Shown piece by piece: positions 1 through 8,713 of a DNA stretch of 64,000 nucleotides. Below the pieces are notes generated by a model. It was not told where the DNA came from, did not search any database, and saw nothing but the letters and a program-made list of their open reading frames with translations. The stretch spans positions 1 to 64,000 of the forward strand of contig JBMNIZ010000016.1 in assembly GCA_050951405.1 (NCBI GenBank), written 5' to 3'. The stretch's first letter is position 1, and each line of letters starts with the position of its first letter. The position numbers and the translations under genes are program-made. The DNA comes from JBMNIZ01 sp050951405. GTDB taxonomy: Bacteria; Bacillota; DULZ01.

Positions 1-266
1 GTCCCGTATTGATGGCGTTAAAGGCCCAATTGCGCAATCAAAAGCCTGTTGTGTTAGCGATTTCCACCAACGATGGTCTAAGCATGAATGCCAGGAACCT
101 GGGACTGCTGCTCAATACACGGAATATATATTTTGTTCCTTTTGGACAGGATAATCCGGAGGAAAAGCAAAATTCTTTGGTGGCCCACATGGATCGAATT
201 CCGGATACAATAATTGCTGCCTTAGAGGGGAGACAGCTTCAGCCACTACTGGTAGAATATAAATAA
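1..266 (+). CDS. dpaB: Dipicolinate synthase subunit B, 3' end only
   Basis: This is the C-terminal part of the flavoprotein-like subunit of dipicolinate synthase, which makes the spore-core compound dipicolinic acid from a lysine-pathway intermediate in the mother cell. The reading frame is open from the first base (Pro-Val-Leu-Met-Ala-Leu) to a TAA at 264-266, so the start lies outside the window. Recognition rests on the stretch around NDGLSMNARNLGLLLNTRNI and PFGQDNPEEK, which I recognise from SpoVFB/DpaB proteins. Neighbours asd and dapA follow, the usual company of spoVF genes, because the substrate is the DapA product. Family call is from memory of the family; the frame is seen directly. 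Confidence 0.85.
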   Translation, partial: PVLMALKAQLRNQKPVVLAISTNDGLSMNARNLGLLLNTRNIYFVPFGQDNPEEKQNSLVAHMDRIPDTIIAALEGRQLQPLLVEYK

Positions 267-313
267 AAAATGTTCTGGCGGTTTCACCAACAGAACCGAG
301 GAGGTAATACAGA

Positions 314-1321
314 TTGAAACAATATAATGTAGCAGTTGTGGGAGCAGGGGTAGTGGGGAAGACCATTCTGGAAATTCTGGAAGAAAGAAAGTTTCCGGTA
401 AAGTCTTTGAAGTTATTGGCCACCAGCCGTTCTGCGGGCCGAAGGATGCAATTTCGAGGTGAGGAGTATACTATTGAGGAAACTACTCCCCAATCATTCT
501 CCGGAGTTGATCTGGCCTTTTTTGCGGGGGGAGGAGCCAGCAAATTATTTGCCCACGAGGCGGTGCAGCAGGGGGCAGTGGTCATTGATAACAGCAGCGC
601 CTTTCGCCTGGATCCAGCTGTACCTCTGATCGTGCCGGAGGTGAATCCGGAGGACATTAAAAATCACCGGGGAATAATTGCCAACCCCAATTGTTCCACC
701 ATTCAAATGGTAGTGGCTTTAAAACCTTTGGATGATGCGGCCGGCTTGAAAAGAGTAGTGGTATCCACTTATCAATCCGTGTCAGGGGCCGGTCAGGAAG
801 CGATGGATGAGCTTTTGCAGCAGACTAAAGAATTGGCGGAAGGGTTGGAACCCAGTCCTCAGGCTTTTCCCTATGTTATTGCTTACAATTTAATACCTCA
901 CATCGATGTTTTTCTTGAGAACGGTTATACCAGGGAAGAAATGAAAATGGTCCATGAAACCCGGAAAATGTTCCATAACGAAGAGTTGGCCATTTCCGCT
1001 ACCACTGTGCGGGTGCCGGTTCTCAGGTCTCATTCTGAGGCACTCAACGTGGAAACGAAAAGGAAAATTACAGCGGAAAAAGCCCGGGAGATTTGGGCCA
1101 AAGCCCCGGGTATCAAGGTAGTAGATGACCCGAAGAATTTACTCTATCCAATGCCTCTTCTTGCTTCTTATCAGGATGAAGTGTTGGTTGGCAGGATTAG
1201 GGAGGACATTTCCTGCGAAAATGGTCTTTGCTTTTTCCTGGTGGCTGATCAGCTGCGGAAAGGGGCGGCAACCAATGCTGTGCAGATTGCAGAGCTGTTA
1301 TTAAAATACAATCTCTTATAG
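314..1321 (+). CDS. asd: Aspartate-semialdehyde dehydrogenase
   Basis: Reduces aspartyl-4-phosphate to aspartate semialdehyde with NADPH, feeding lysine, diaminopimelate, dipicolinate, methionine and threonine synthesis in the cytoplasm. The 335-residue product has the usual length. It opens with a Rossmann glycine motif (GAGVVG, residues 10-15), and the catalytic cysteine lies in NPNCST at Cys127. The TTG start at 314 is supported by GAGGAGGT at 298-305, eight bases upstream. It lies 47 bp after dpaB with no terminator between, so probably the same operon. No aspartokinase gene separates it from dapA, unlike the Bacillus arrangement. Confidence 0.95.
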   Translation: MKQYNVAVVGAGVVGKTILEILEERKFPVKSLKLLATSRSAGRRMQFRGEEYTIEETTPQSFSGVDLAFFAGGGASKLFAHEAVQQGAVVIDNSSAFRLDPAVPLIVPEVNPEDIKNHRGIIANPNCSTIQMVVALKPLDDAAGLKRVVVSTYQSVSGAGQEAMDELLQQTKELAEGLEPSPQAFPYVIAYNLIPHIDVFLENGYTREEMKMVHETRKMFHNEELAISATTVRVPVLRSHSEALNVETKRKITAEKAREIWAKAPGIKVVDDPKNLLYPMPLLASYQDEVLVGRIREDISCENGLCFFLVADQLRKGAATNAVQIAELLLKYNLL

Positions 1322-1468
1322 GATTTTCAGTTAGCGGTTTTCTCTTCAATAATTCGCTGCCTGGTGAATTAAAGCCGGATAGAAGCTGCATTTTAAGGGT
1401 CCGTTGGCCGAGAGATTTCTTTGGCATCGAAAATCCTCATGAAGAGAGGAGAAGACGGGAGGGCTGAG

Positions 1469-2359
1469 ATGATGTTCAAGGGGTTTGGGCGTATTTTAAC
1501 TGCCATGGTCACTCCCTTTGATCAGGAAGGAAAAGTAAACTGGACGGCTGTGGAAGAGTTGGCTGTGCACTTGGTGGAAACGGGCAGTGATGGCCTGGTG
1601 GTAGGGGGAACTACGGGAGAAAGCCCTGTTTTGAGTAAACAGGAGAAGCTGCAGCTGTTTTCCACGGTGAAAAAGGCAGTGGGAAAGAGGGCAGCGGTTC
1701 TTGCCGGAGTTGGTACTAATAGCACGGAAGACAGCATCCAGCTGGCCAGGGCAGCGCAAGAGCTGGGGGTAGACGGTCTGATGCTGGTGGTGCCGTACTA
1801 TAATAAACCTTCCCAGGAGGGCCTTTACCGGCATTTCCAAGCCGTTGCTTCCCGGATTGAAATCCCGGTCATGTTATATAATGTACCCTCCCGTACCTCC
1901 TGTAACTTGGAAGCGGAGACGGTGGGCAGGCTGGCGAAGATGGAGCACATCGTAGCTATTAAAGAAGCGGCCGGGAGCATGGATCAGGTATCAGAAATAA
2001 AGGGCCTCGTGCCGGAGAGCTTTCTGATCTATTCCGGTGATGATTCTCTGACCCTGCCCATGCTGGCCCTGGGAGCCCACGGAGTGGTCAGTGTAGCTTC
2101 CCATTTGGTGGGACGAAAAATGCAGGAAATGGTCAAGGCTTTTTTTGCCGGTCAATGGCAGGAGGCGTTGGCCATCCACCAACAATTATTTCCTCTTTTT
2201 CGAGGTCTTTTTCTTACAACTAATCCGGTCCCGGTGAAAACTGCTCTGAAGTTGCTTGGTTTTCCGGTGGGAGAAGTGAAACTGCCTCTGGTCCCCTTGA
2301 CTGCCGCCGAAGAGGACCGTTTGAAGGATGTCTTAAAAAAGGTCCAGCTCCTCCCCTAA
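1469..2359 (+). CDS. dapA: 4-hydroxy-tetrahydrodipicolinate synthase
   Basis: Condenses pyruvate with aspartate semialdehyde, the first committed step to diaminopimelate, lysine and dipicolinate. With the start at ATG 1469 the protein is 296 residues, the family norm. Visible hallmarks are GGTTGES (Thr48/Thr49), Tyr137 in YNVPSRT and the Schiff-base lysine Lys165 in AIKEAAG. The frame is open further upstream to a TTG at 1421, but that adds 16 residues without a good ribosome site, whereas GGGAGGG at 1457-1463 fits 1469. A strong terminator follows, ending the dpaB-asd-dapA group. Confidence 0.95.
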   Translation: MMFKGFGRILTAMVTPFDQEGKVNWTAVEELAVHLVETGSDGLVVGGTTGESPVLSKQEKLQLFSTVKKAVGKRAAVLAGVGTNSTEDSIQLARAAQELGVDGLMLVVPYYNKPSQEGLYRHFQAVASRIEIPVMLYNVPSRTSCNLEAETVGRLAKMEHIVAIKEAAGSMDQVSEIKGLVPESFLIYSGDDSLTLPMLALGAHGVVSVASHLVGRKMQEMVKAFFAGQWQEALAIHQQLFPLFRGLFLTTNPVPVKTALKLLGFPVGEVKLPLVPLTAAEEDRLKDVLKKVQLLP

Positions 2360-2370
2360 ATTGCGAGAGA

Positions 2371-2402
2371 AAAGAGGCGCTTGATAGTTAAGCGTCTCTT
2401 TT
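2371..2402 (+). terminator. Rho-independent terminator after dapA
   Basis: A 12-bp stem (AAAGAGGCGCTT pairing with AAGCGTCTCTTT, one G-U pair) with a 7-8 nt loop and a short T run begins 11 bp after the dapA stop. Confidence 0.85.
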
Positions 2403-2439
2403 CATGGATTTGATTAAGCCGTGATCGGGTGTATGAAAC

Positions 2440-2468
2440 TTGTGATTGGCAAGAAGATCAGGTATAAT
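2440..2468 (+). promoter_or_regulatory. Sigma-A type promoter for rnj
   Basis: TTGTGA at 2440-2445 and TATAAT at 2463-2468 are 17 bp apart. Transcription would start near 2475, leaving a leader of about 208 nt before the rnj start codon. Confidence 0.75.
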
Positions 2469-2501
2469 TAGAACTAAAGGGACAGCACGGGATTGATCGG
2501 G

Positions 2502-2530
2502 AAAGCGCTGGGCGCTTTGTTTTATTTTAC
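2502..2530 (+). promoter_or_regulatory. Hairpin plus T-rich tail in rnj leader (possible attenuator)
   Basis: AAAGCGC at 2502-2508 pairs with GCGCTTT at 2512-2518 over a 3-nt loop, followed by GTTTTATTTT. It sits about 30 nt into the predicted rnj transcript. A weaker GGCTT/AAGCC pairing followed by CCATTTTTT lies further down the leader (about 2568-2600). The 2403-2682 stretch holds no gene. Premature termination is an inference. Confidence 0.45.
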
Positions 2531-2682
2531 TGCAAAAATAAAACTGAAATCAGTGACCGGAAGAAGGCTTCTGCTTTTTGGCGAAAGCCCCATTTTTTAT
2601 GCGCGTGTATGGCAAAACAAGTTTTCAACTGTAAGTTTAGACGCGGCAGGACCGGGACGAAGTTATTTACGGAGGTGTGTTA

Positions 2683-4349
2683 ATGGGAGAAAGTGAACAA
2701 AAAATAAGCATTATTCCCCTGGGGGGTCTGGGGGAAATCGGGAAAAACATGACCCTGATCAAATATGGCAATTCAATTATTGTTATTGATTGTGGGTTAA
2801 GTTTTCCAGAAGATGAAATGTTGGGCATTGATATTGTCATCCCGGACATTAGCTATCTGCTGGAAAATAAAAAGATGATTCGGGCCATTATTTTAACCCA
2901 TGGTCATGAGGATCATATCGGGGCTATGCCGTATGTTTTAAAAGAAATTGATGTGCCTGTTTACGGCACTAGGCTTACCTTGGCTCTTCTCCAGGGTAAG
3001 TTGAGGGAGAATAATGTGCAAGGCAATGTTAAGCTTCATCAGATCAAAGCCAGGGATAACATCAAGATCGGACCTTTTCAGGTGGAGTTTATTAAAGTCA
3101 GTCACAGCATTGCGGATTCGGTAGGATTAGCCGTTCATACTCCCGTTGGGACGGTGGTGCATACCGGTGACTTTAAATTTGATCAGACTCCTGTTGATGG
3201 TGAGGTTACGGACTTTTACAAGTTTGCCCAACTGGGGGAAAAAGGCGTTTTGGTTTTGATGAGCGACAGTACCAATGTGGAAAGGGCAGGTTATACTTTT
3301 CCGAAAAAAGCGTAGGTTTATCATTGGAGGAAATTTTTTCTCAGGCAAGAGAAAGAATTATTGTTGCCAGTTTTGCTTCAAATATCCATCGATTGCAACA
3401 GATTCTCGATGCTGCCAGGAAATTTAATAGAAAAGTAGCTGTAGCCGGTAGAAGCATGGTGAACGTGATGAATATCGGCCTGGAAATGGGCTATTTGGAT
3501 GTGCCCAAAGGGCTCCTGGTGGATATCGATGAAGTGTCCGGTCTCCCGAAAAATAAAACTCTTATCTTGACTACCGGCAGTCAGGGAGAACCCATGTCGG
3601 CCTTGAGCAGAATGGCCATGTGCGACCACCGGCGCCTGGAGATTATGCCTGGAGATACAGTGGTGATTTCGGCCAGTCCCATCCCTGGCAATGAAAAAAT
3701 GGTGGCCAGGACCATCGATAACCTTTTCCGGCAGGGTGCCGATGTGATTTATGAAAAGGTATCGGGAATACATGCGTCAGGCCATGCCAGCCAGGAAGAA
3801 TTGAAAATGATGATCAACCTGGTAAAACCTAAATTCTTTGTTCCGGTTCATGGTGAGTACCGGATGCTGGTAAAACATGCTCGTTTAGCCAAAGAACTGG
3901 GTATTCCCGAGCAAAATATTTTTGTAGCTGAAAACGGACAGGTATTGGAGTTTACCAAGCAGAAGGGGCAGATAGCGGGCAAGGTCACCGCAGGACAGAT
4001 CCTGGTTGACGGACTGGGGGTCGGTGATGTAGGTAACATTGTCCTGCGGGACCGCAAGCAATTGTCTCAAGATGGCATCTTGATCGTTGTGGTCACTTTA
4101 AGCAAGGATACGGGTGCAGTAGTAGCCGGACCGGACTTGGTCACCAGAGGATTTGTTTATGTGAGGGAATCCGAGGAGTTGTTGGAAGAGGCCAGGGAGA
4201 GAGTCAAACAAGTCTTGGTTAAATGTGAGGAGCACAAGGTGACTGAATGGTCATTTATCAAATCCAATGTCAGAGATATTTTAGGCAAGTTTCTCTACGA
4301 GAAAACCCGGCGCCGTCCCATGATCCTGCCTATTATTATGGAAATATAG
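2683..4349 (+). CDS. rnj: Ribonuclease J, reading frame broken by one base near 3300
   Basis: RNase J is a metallo-beta-lactamase/beta-CASP enzyme with 5'-3' exonuclease and endonuclease activity in mRNA decay and rRNA maturation. The first part (2683-3315) carries the zinc motif HGHEDHIG and ends AGYTFPKKA. The second part, in the -1 frame, runs to 4349 with FASNIHR, TGSQGEPMSAL and the C-terminal region. Restoring one base, most simply a fifth T in the T run at 3297-3300, gives FSEKSVG at the join, as in other RNase J proteins, and a total of 555 residues, the usual length. The ATG at 2683 follows GGAGGT at 2671-2676. The gene is normally important, so sequence error is more likely than inactivation. 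Confidence 0.85.
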
Positions 4350-4393
4350 AAAAAGACTTGCCTTCTTATTGGTTTTCCTGTAAATTATTTTAC

Positions 4394-4418
4394 AGGCAAG
4401 GAGATTTTCTCCTTGCCT
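4394..4418 (+). terminator. rnj terminator hairpin, left copy of 25-bp duplication
   Basis: GGCAAGGAG/CTCCTTGCC forms a perfect 9-bp stem with loop ATTTT. The same 25 bp recur at 6054-6078 with one difference (C4397 versus T6057). The T tract of the original terminator lies after the right copy, so the insertion sequence entered directly after the hairpin and the hairpin was duplicated. Confidence 0.8.
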
Positions 4419-4607
4419 CAGACTGTAGACAAAGTCTTATGAAATGCAAACCTTGGCCGATCCTTGGTTTGCATTTTCATTTATAATTCATAATTGCCGT
4501 GCGCAAAAAATCTTTGGCAAAAGTGTAAAAAAGCCAGTAATTGCAGGCATTTTCAGCCCTTTTAACGAAATTATATTATGGGAAAAACCAATAGCCGGGG
4601 TGATAAA

Positions 4608-6030
4608 ATGCTTGCGAAAAAAGACCGTGAAGCTGTTAACCAAATGGAAATTGTTTGCATAGACAGCCTGGTTCCGGAAAACCATCTGCTTAGAGCCGTC
4701 CAGGAGAGTATTGACTTTAGCTTCATCTATGATGAAGTAAAAGACCTGTATTCAGAAAACCATGGCCGTCCCAGTGTAGATCCGGTTGTTCTAATTAAGC
4801 TGTTGATCCTGCAGGCACTCTATGGCATCCGTTCAATGCGGCAGACCATAGAAGAGGTAAAAGTAAACGTCGCTTACCGCTGGTTTCTGGGATATGGCTT
4901 GCAGGAGCAGATCCCTCACTTCTCTACCTTTGGCAAGAATTACGTGAGACGGTTTCAGGAAAGCGACATTTTTGAAAAAATTTTTGCGCGTGTTCTCGAA
5001 GAAGCCATTAACTGCGGGTTTCTCAACACCAGCGCCATTTTCATTGATGCCACTCATGTCAAAGCCAGCGCCAATAAGAAGAAGTACATCAAAAAAATGG
5101 TCAGGCATCGTGTACATAAATACAAACGTGATTTGCTTTATGAAATTAACGAGGATAGGAAATCCCATGGCAAGGAACCGTTTGCTGATGATGAAGACGA
5201 AGGCAATGATTCCGGAGATGAAGGAGGCACCCCGGCTGACGGCGGCAAAAAACGAGAAATCATAGAAAGTACAACAGACCCGGAAAGCGGCATGTTCTAC
5301 AAGAGTGAAAAGGAGAAATGCTTTGCCTATACTGTAACCGTTGCCTGTGATATGAATAATTTTGTCTTGGGATTAAAAGCAGCTCCCGGCAATGTTCACG
5401 ACAGCCAGGTTTTCTCCGATGTTTTCCAGCAAGTCATTGAACAGCACCCCGAAGTCGAGTCTGTAGTTACAGATTCTGCATACAAAACCCCGGCCATCTG
5501 CCGGGAGATAGTCGAAGCCGGCAAAGATCCTATCATGCCGTACAAGCGCCCTATGACAAAGAAGGGCTATTTCAGAAAACGTGATTATGTTTATATGGTT
5601 ACCGTGAATACAAGAGTGATCCTAAAATTTGCATCGGCTGTGAGCATAGAATGAAGTGCACACAGAGCAAAAATTTTACCAAGGTTATCACCCGTCATTT
5701 ATGGGAGCCTTATGTGGAAATAGCTGAAGATCTTAGGTACACCGATCGAGGCAAAGAACTTTATCGTAAGCGCGGCGAGACAATTGAGCGTGTTTTTGCC
5801 GATGCCAAAGAAAAACATGGGATGCGCTCTACACGCAGCTTCGAGGCTTGAGAAAAGTGCAGCACTATCTCACGCTTCTTTTTGCATGCATGAATCTGAA
5901 AAAGCTGGCCATGTGGAAGCGGAAACAACGGACATTACCGCCCACAACCTCCCCGCTGCAGGAGGTGCTCTCTAATATTTCAGCAATTTTATGTTTAAAA
6001 AGAATTTGGCCTTTAGGTTTTGCTTCCTAA
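4608..6030 (+). pseudogene. IS1182-family transposase, inactivated
   Basis: A DDE transposase of the IS1182 type. The first segment from ATG 4608 (ribosome site GGGGTGA) reads well to about 5600, including an acidic spacer around residues 190-225 and the aspartate in IFIDATHVKA. After the residues DYVY the frame changes and about 20-25 residues expected in the family (the CxxC-containing stretch before GYREYKSDP) are missing, so this is an internal deletion. A second break near 5826-5832 is explained by two extra bases (CTCTAC where CTAC is expected), after which the conserved HYLTLLFACMNLKKLA tail continues. Unlike the other frameshifts in the window, a real deletion is involved. Confidence 0.85.
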
Positions 6031-6041
6031 AGGCCATTTTT
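6007..6041 (+). terminator. Terminator at right end of the IS1182 element
   Basis: TGGCCTTTAGG at 6007-6017 pairs perfectly with CCTAAAGGCCA at 6026-6036, followed by TTTTT, just inside the right inverted repeat. Confidence 0.8.
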
Positions 6042-6053
6042 GTCTACAGTCTG

Positions 6054-6086
6054 AGGTAAGGAGATTTTCTCCTTGCCTCCTTTTTT
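6054..6086 (+). terminator. rnj terminator, right copy with the original T tract
   Basis: Second copy of the 25-bp hairpin (GGTAAGGAG/CTCCTTGCC) followed by CCTTTTTT at 6079-6086. Confidence 0.75.
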
Positions 6087-6116
6087 ACCGGGAGCATAGT
6101 TCCCGGATTAAAACTG

Positions 6117-6125
6117 TGCTATAAT
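6117..6125 (+). promoter_or_regulatory. Extended -10 promoter for the Na/Pi symporter gene
   Basis: TGC immediately before TATAAT (6120-6125) forms an extended -10. No good -35 is seen 16-18 bp upstream. Confidence 0.5.
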
Positions 6126-6185
6126 ACATTGGGGATTTTCATTCTGATTGAAATTTTGAGGCAAATGTTAGAGGAGAGATAATAG

Positions 6186-7793
6186 GTGACTGGGATTATC
6201 ATGACTCTCATTGGAGGTTTGGCCCTTTTTCTTTATGGCATGCAAACCATGGCTGACGGTATGCAGAAGGCGGCCGGTGATCGGATGCGGCGTATTTTGG
6301 AGGTGCTCACCAGCATACCGGTGGTGGGGGTACTGGTGGGAGCTTTTGTGACCGCTATTATTCAGAGCAGCAGTGCCACCACGGTCATGATCATTGGTTT
6401 TGTCAATGCGGGTTTGATGACCTTAAAACAGGCTGTAGGGGTGATTATGGGGGCGAATATCGGTACCACAGTTACTGCCCAATTAATAGCTTTTAAAATA
6501 ACCCAATATATACTGCCTTTGATTGCTGTAGGGTTTGCCATTCATTTTCTTAGTAAAACCAGAGTCTATCGGTATATCGGACAGGTTATCCTGGGATTTG
6601 GTATATTGATGCTGGGCATGGATACCATGTCCATGGCCGTAGAGCCTCTCAAGGAATCAGCCGGCTTCAGCATGGTGATGACCGGCCTGGGCAGCCATCC
6701 TTTCTGGGGTCTGGCCGTGGGCGCTGCTCTGACTGCTATTATCCAGAGCAGTAGTGCTTTCATCGGTATTCTTATTGCCCTATCCTCCCAGGGTTTGATT
6801 CCTTTAGAGACTGCCTTGCCTTTATTGCTTGGTTCCAATATCGGTACTTGTATCACAGCAGTTTTGGCCGGTATCGGGCAAAACTTGACGGCCAAGAGGG
6901 CCGCTTTAGCTCATGTTCTGTTTAATGTTCTGGGCAGCTTGCTTTTTATGGTTTTTCTTAAACAATTTGCCCTTTTTATTTTAGCCATTTCACCGAATGA
7001 CCATATTGCCAGGCAGATTGCCAACGCCCATACTTTTTTTAATGTGATTAATACTATAATATTTTTGCCCTTGATCAATCATTATGTTCATTTGATCGTT
7101 AAATTGGCTCCCGGCCGGGAGGAGCTTGTTCCGCGAGGGCCCATCTATCTGGATGAGAGGATGCTGGGTACGCCGGCGATAGCCCTTTCTTTAGCCAGTA
7201 AAGAATTAGTCCGGATGGCCCAACTGGCCCAACAAATGGTGGCGGAGGCCATGGAAAGTTTTATACATAAAGATGAACAAAAGGCGAGGCAGGTTTTTGA
7301 ACATGAAGAAATAGTTGACGAGCTGGCTGATGAGATTACGGTTTATTTGGCTAAGATATCTCAAAAGGGAATGAATCCATCCCTCTCAAAAAAACATACG
7401 GGTTTACTCCACGGGGTTACGGACGTGGAAAGAATCGGTGACCATGCGGAAAACATTGCAGAGATGGCTATGGAGCGGATTGCCGAAAACTTACCTTTCA
7501 GCGATGAGGCTCTGGAAGAGATCACTGCCCTGAGCTCATTGGCCAATGAGACTTTTCTTAAAGCCATTTCCGCCCTGCAGCATGATGCTCCCGATGTGGC
7601 AAGGGAAGCGCTGGAGTTGGAGAAGGGCATTGATGATCTGGAGAGGGAGCTGCGGCGCAATCATATTTCCCGCATTAATACCGGCAAATGCTTTCCCGGC
7701 TCCGGTGTTATCTATTTGGATATTATGAGCAACCTGGAACGCGTGGGGGATCACTCCAACAATATCGCCTCTGCCGTTTTAGGCAAGTTATAG
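6186..7793 (+). CDS. Na+/phosphate symporter with C-terminal PhoU-like domain
   Basis: Membrane protein of the Na/Pi cotransporter II family, likely importing phosphate with sodium. The 535 residues hold two inverted copies of the family core, each with QSSSA (residues about 55-59 and 182-186), multiple hydrophobic segments up to about residue 310, then a helical PhoU-like region (about 340-530) rich in Glu, Arg and Leu. The GTG start at 6186 follows GAGGAG at 6171-6176. It lies 13 bp before uppP and probably shares its transcript. The same architecture occurs in NptA/YjbB proteins; which anion it moves cannot be told from sequence. Confidence 0.85.
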   Translation: MTGIIMTLIGGLALFLYGMQTMADGMQKAAGDRMRRILEVLTSIPVVGVLVGAFVTAIIQSSSATTVMIIGFVNAGLMTLKQAVGVIMGANIGTTVTAQLIAFKITQYILPLIAVGFAIHFLSKTRVYRYIGQVILGFGILMLGMDTMSMAVEPLKESAGFSMVMTGLGSHPFWGLAVGAALTAIIQSSSAFIGILIALSSQGLIPLETALPLLLGSNIGTCITAVLAGIGQNLTAKRAALAHVLFNVLGSLLFMVFLKQFALFILAISPNDHIARQIANAHTFFNVINTIIFLPLINHYVHLIVKLAPGREELVPRGPIYLDERMLGTPAIALSLASKELVRMAQLAQQMVAEAMESFIHKDEQKARQVFEHEEIVDELADEITVYLAKISQKGMNPSLSKKHTGLLHGVTDVERIGDHAENIAEMAMERIAENLPFSDEALEEITALSSLANETFLKAISALQHDAPDVAREALELEKGIDDLERELRRNHISRINTGKCFPGSGVIYLDIMSNLERVGDHSNNIASAVLGKL

Positions 7794-7806
7794 AAAGGAG
7801 CCAAAT

Positions 7807-8577
7807 ATGACTGTCCTGCAGGGGATTTTTTTGGGAATAGTTCAGGGATTAACGGAATTCTTACCGATAAGCAGTTCCGGACACCTGGTCTTGCTTCAGC
7901 ATTATTTCCAAGTACAAGAAAGCGGTTTGCTTTTTGAAGTGTTAGTGCATTTCGGCACATTAGCAGCGGTGGTTATCGCCTTTTGGGATGATGTTTGGAG
8001 TCTTCTCTGCCGACCCTTTCAAAAACTTACATTGCTGCTGCTGGTGGGCACCATCCCGGCCGCCGTAGTGGGCTTGACTTTTCGCAGTTTCTTTGAACAA
8101 TTGTTTAACTCCGTCATGGCTGTAGCAGTGGCTTTGCTGATTACCGGGGTTATTTTATGGTTGGTGGAAACTTTTACAGAAAGCAATAAGTCCCTTGCCA
8201 GTATGGGCAGCGGCTCCGCCCTGCTGATCGGATTGGCTCAAGCTCTGGCCATTGCCCCGGGTATTTCCCGTTCCGGTGCCACGATCGCTGCAGCCTTGTT
8301 CACCGGACTGGATAAAAGGAGCGCAGCCCGTTATTCCTTTCTTCTATCAATACCCGCTATCCTTGGCGCTACCGTATTGGAGCTGAGGAGCTTGGTGGGT
8401 ATGGAAATGAGCGTTGGGTTTCCTGCTCCTTATCTCATGGGAATGCTGGCTGCGGCCCTCACGGGATTTCTTGCCATCAAAATATTACTTAACTTGTTAA
8501 ATCGAGGAAAACTATATTATTTTTCTTTTTACTGTTGGGCAGTGGGCCTAGTGGCTATCTTAACAAAGCTTTTTTAG
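7807..8577 (+). CDS. uppP: Undecaprenyl-diphosphate phosphatase
   Basis: Recycles the cell-wall lipid carrier by dephosphorylating undecaprenyl pyrophosphate; its loss or gain affects bacitracin sensitivity. The 256-residue polytopic membrane protein has both family motifs: LTEFLPISSSGHL near residues 15-27 and APGISRSGAT near residues 154-163. An AAGGAG ribosome site lies just before ATG 7807. It follows the Na/Pi symporter gene closely, so co-transcription is likely. Confidence 0.95.
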   Translation: MTVLQGIFLGIVQGLTEFLPISSSGHLVLLQHYFQVQESGLLFEVLVHFGTLAAVVIAFWDDVWSLLCRPFQKLTLLLLVGTIPAAVVGLTFRSFFEQLFNSVMAVAVALLITGVILWLVETFTESNKSLASMGSGSALLIGLAQALAIAPGISRSGATIAAALFTGLDKRSAARYSFLLSIPAILGATVLELRSLVGMEMSVGFPAPYLMGMLAAALTGFLAIKILLNLLNRGKLYYFSFYCWAVGLVAILTKLF

Positions 8578-8658
8578 ACCGGGAGCGTTAGGTTCTCTAT
8601 CATCTTGCTTATGATGAACTGGCATGGTTCATTTTGCCTTTTTCCCTGGGGATGTAAG

Positions 8659-8691
8659 ATTCTACAAGGAATTTGTTTCCTGATGTAGAAT
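8659..8691. repeat. Imperfect palindrome upstream of ftsK
   Basis: ATTCTACA (8659-8666) is repeated inverted at 8684-8691, with an inner AGGAA/TTCCT pair. It ends 22 bp before the ftsK start. No T tract follows, so it may be an operator or leader hairpin rather than a terminator. Confidence 0.5.
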
Positions 8692-8713
8692 TACGGTAAT
8701 GAGGTGATCCCCT

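Larger units (their letters stand above)
4419..6053 (+). mobile_element. IS1182-family insertion sequence, degenerate
   Basis: The 1635-bp element is bounded by the inverted repeat CAGACTGTAGACAAA (left 4419-4433, right as its complement ending at 6053). It is flanked by 25-bp direct repeats 4394-4418 and 6054-6078, each a whole terminator hairpin. Inside the left end an 11-bp hairpin (AAATGCAAACC/GGTTTGCATTT, about 4441-4476) lies before the transposase, and a true terminator lies at the right end. The transposase gene is broken. Confidence 0.85.

Noticed and set aside
112..657. Long minus-strand frames opposite asd and other genes (also 13968-14783, 31170-31874, 33089-33772)
   Set aside because: They lie antisense to well-identified genes, lack ribosome sites and family features, and follow from the codon structure of the real gene.
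3290..3320. Programmed -1 frameshifting in rnj at the A6 run
   Set aside because: In the reading frame the run is G-AAA-AAA-G, so slipping back one base would pair lysine tRNA with GAA, not a proper slippery heptamer. RNase J is a single product in known bacteria, and adding a T in the T run gives a better family match.
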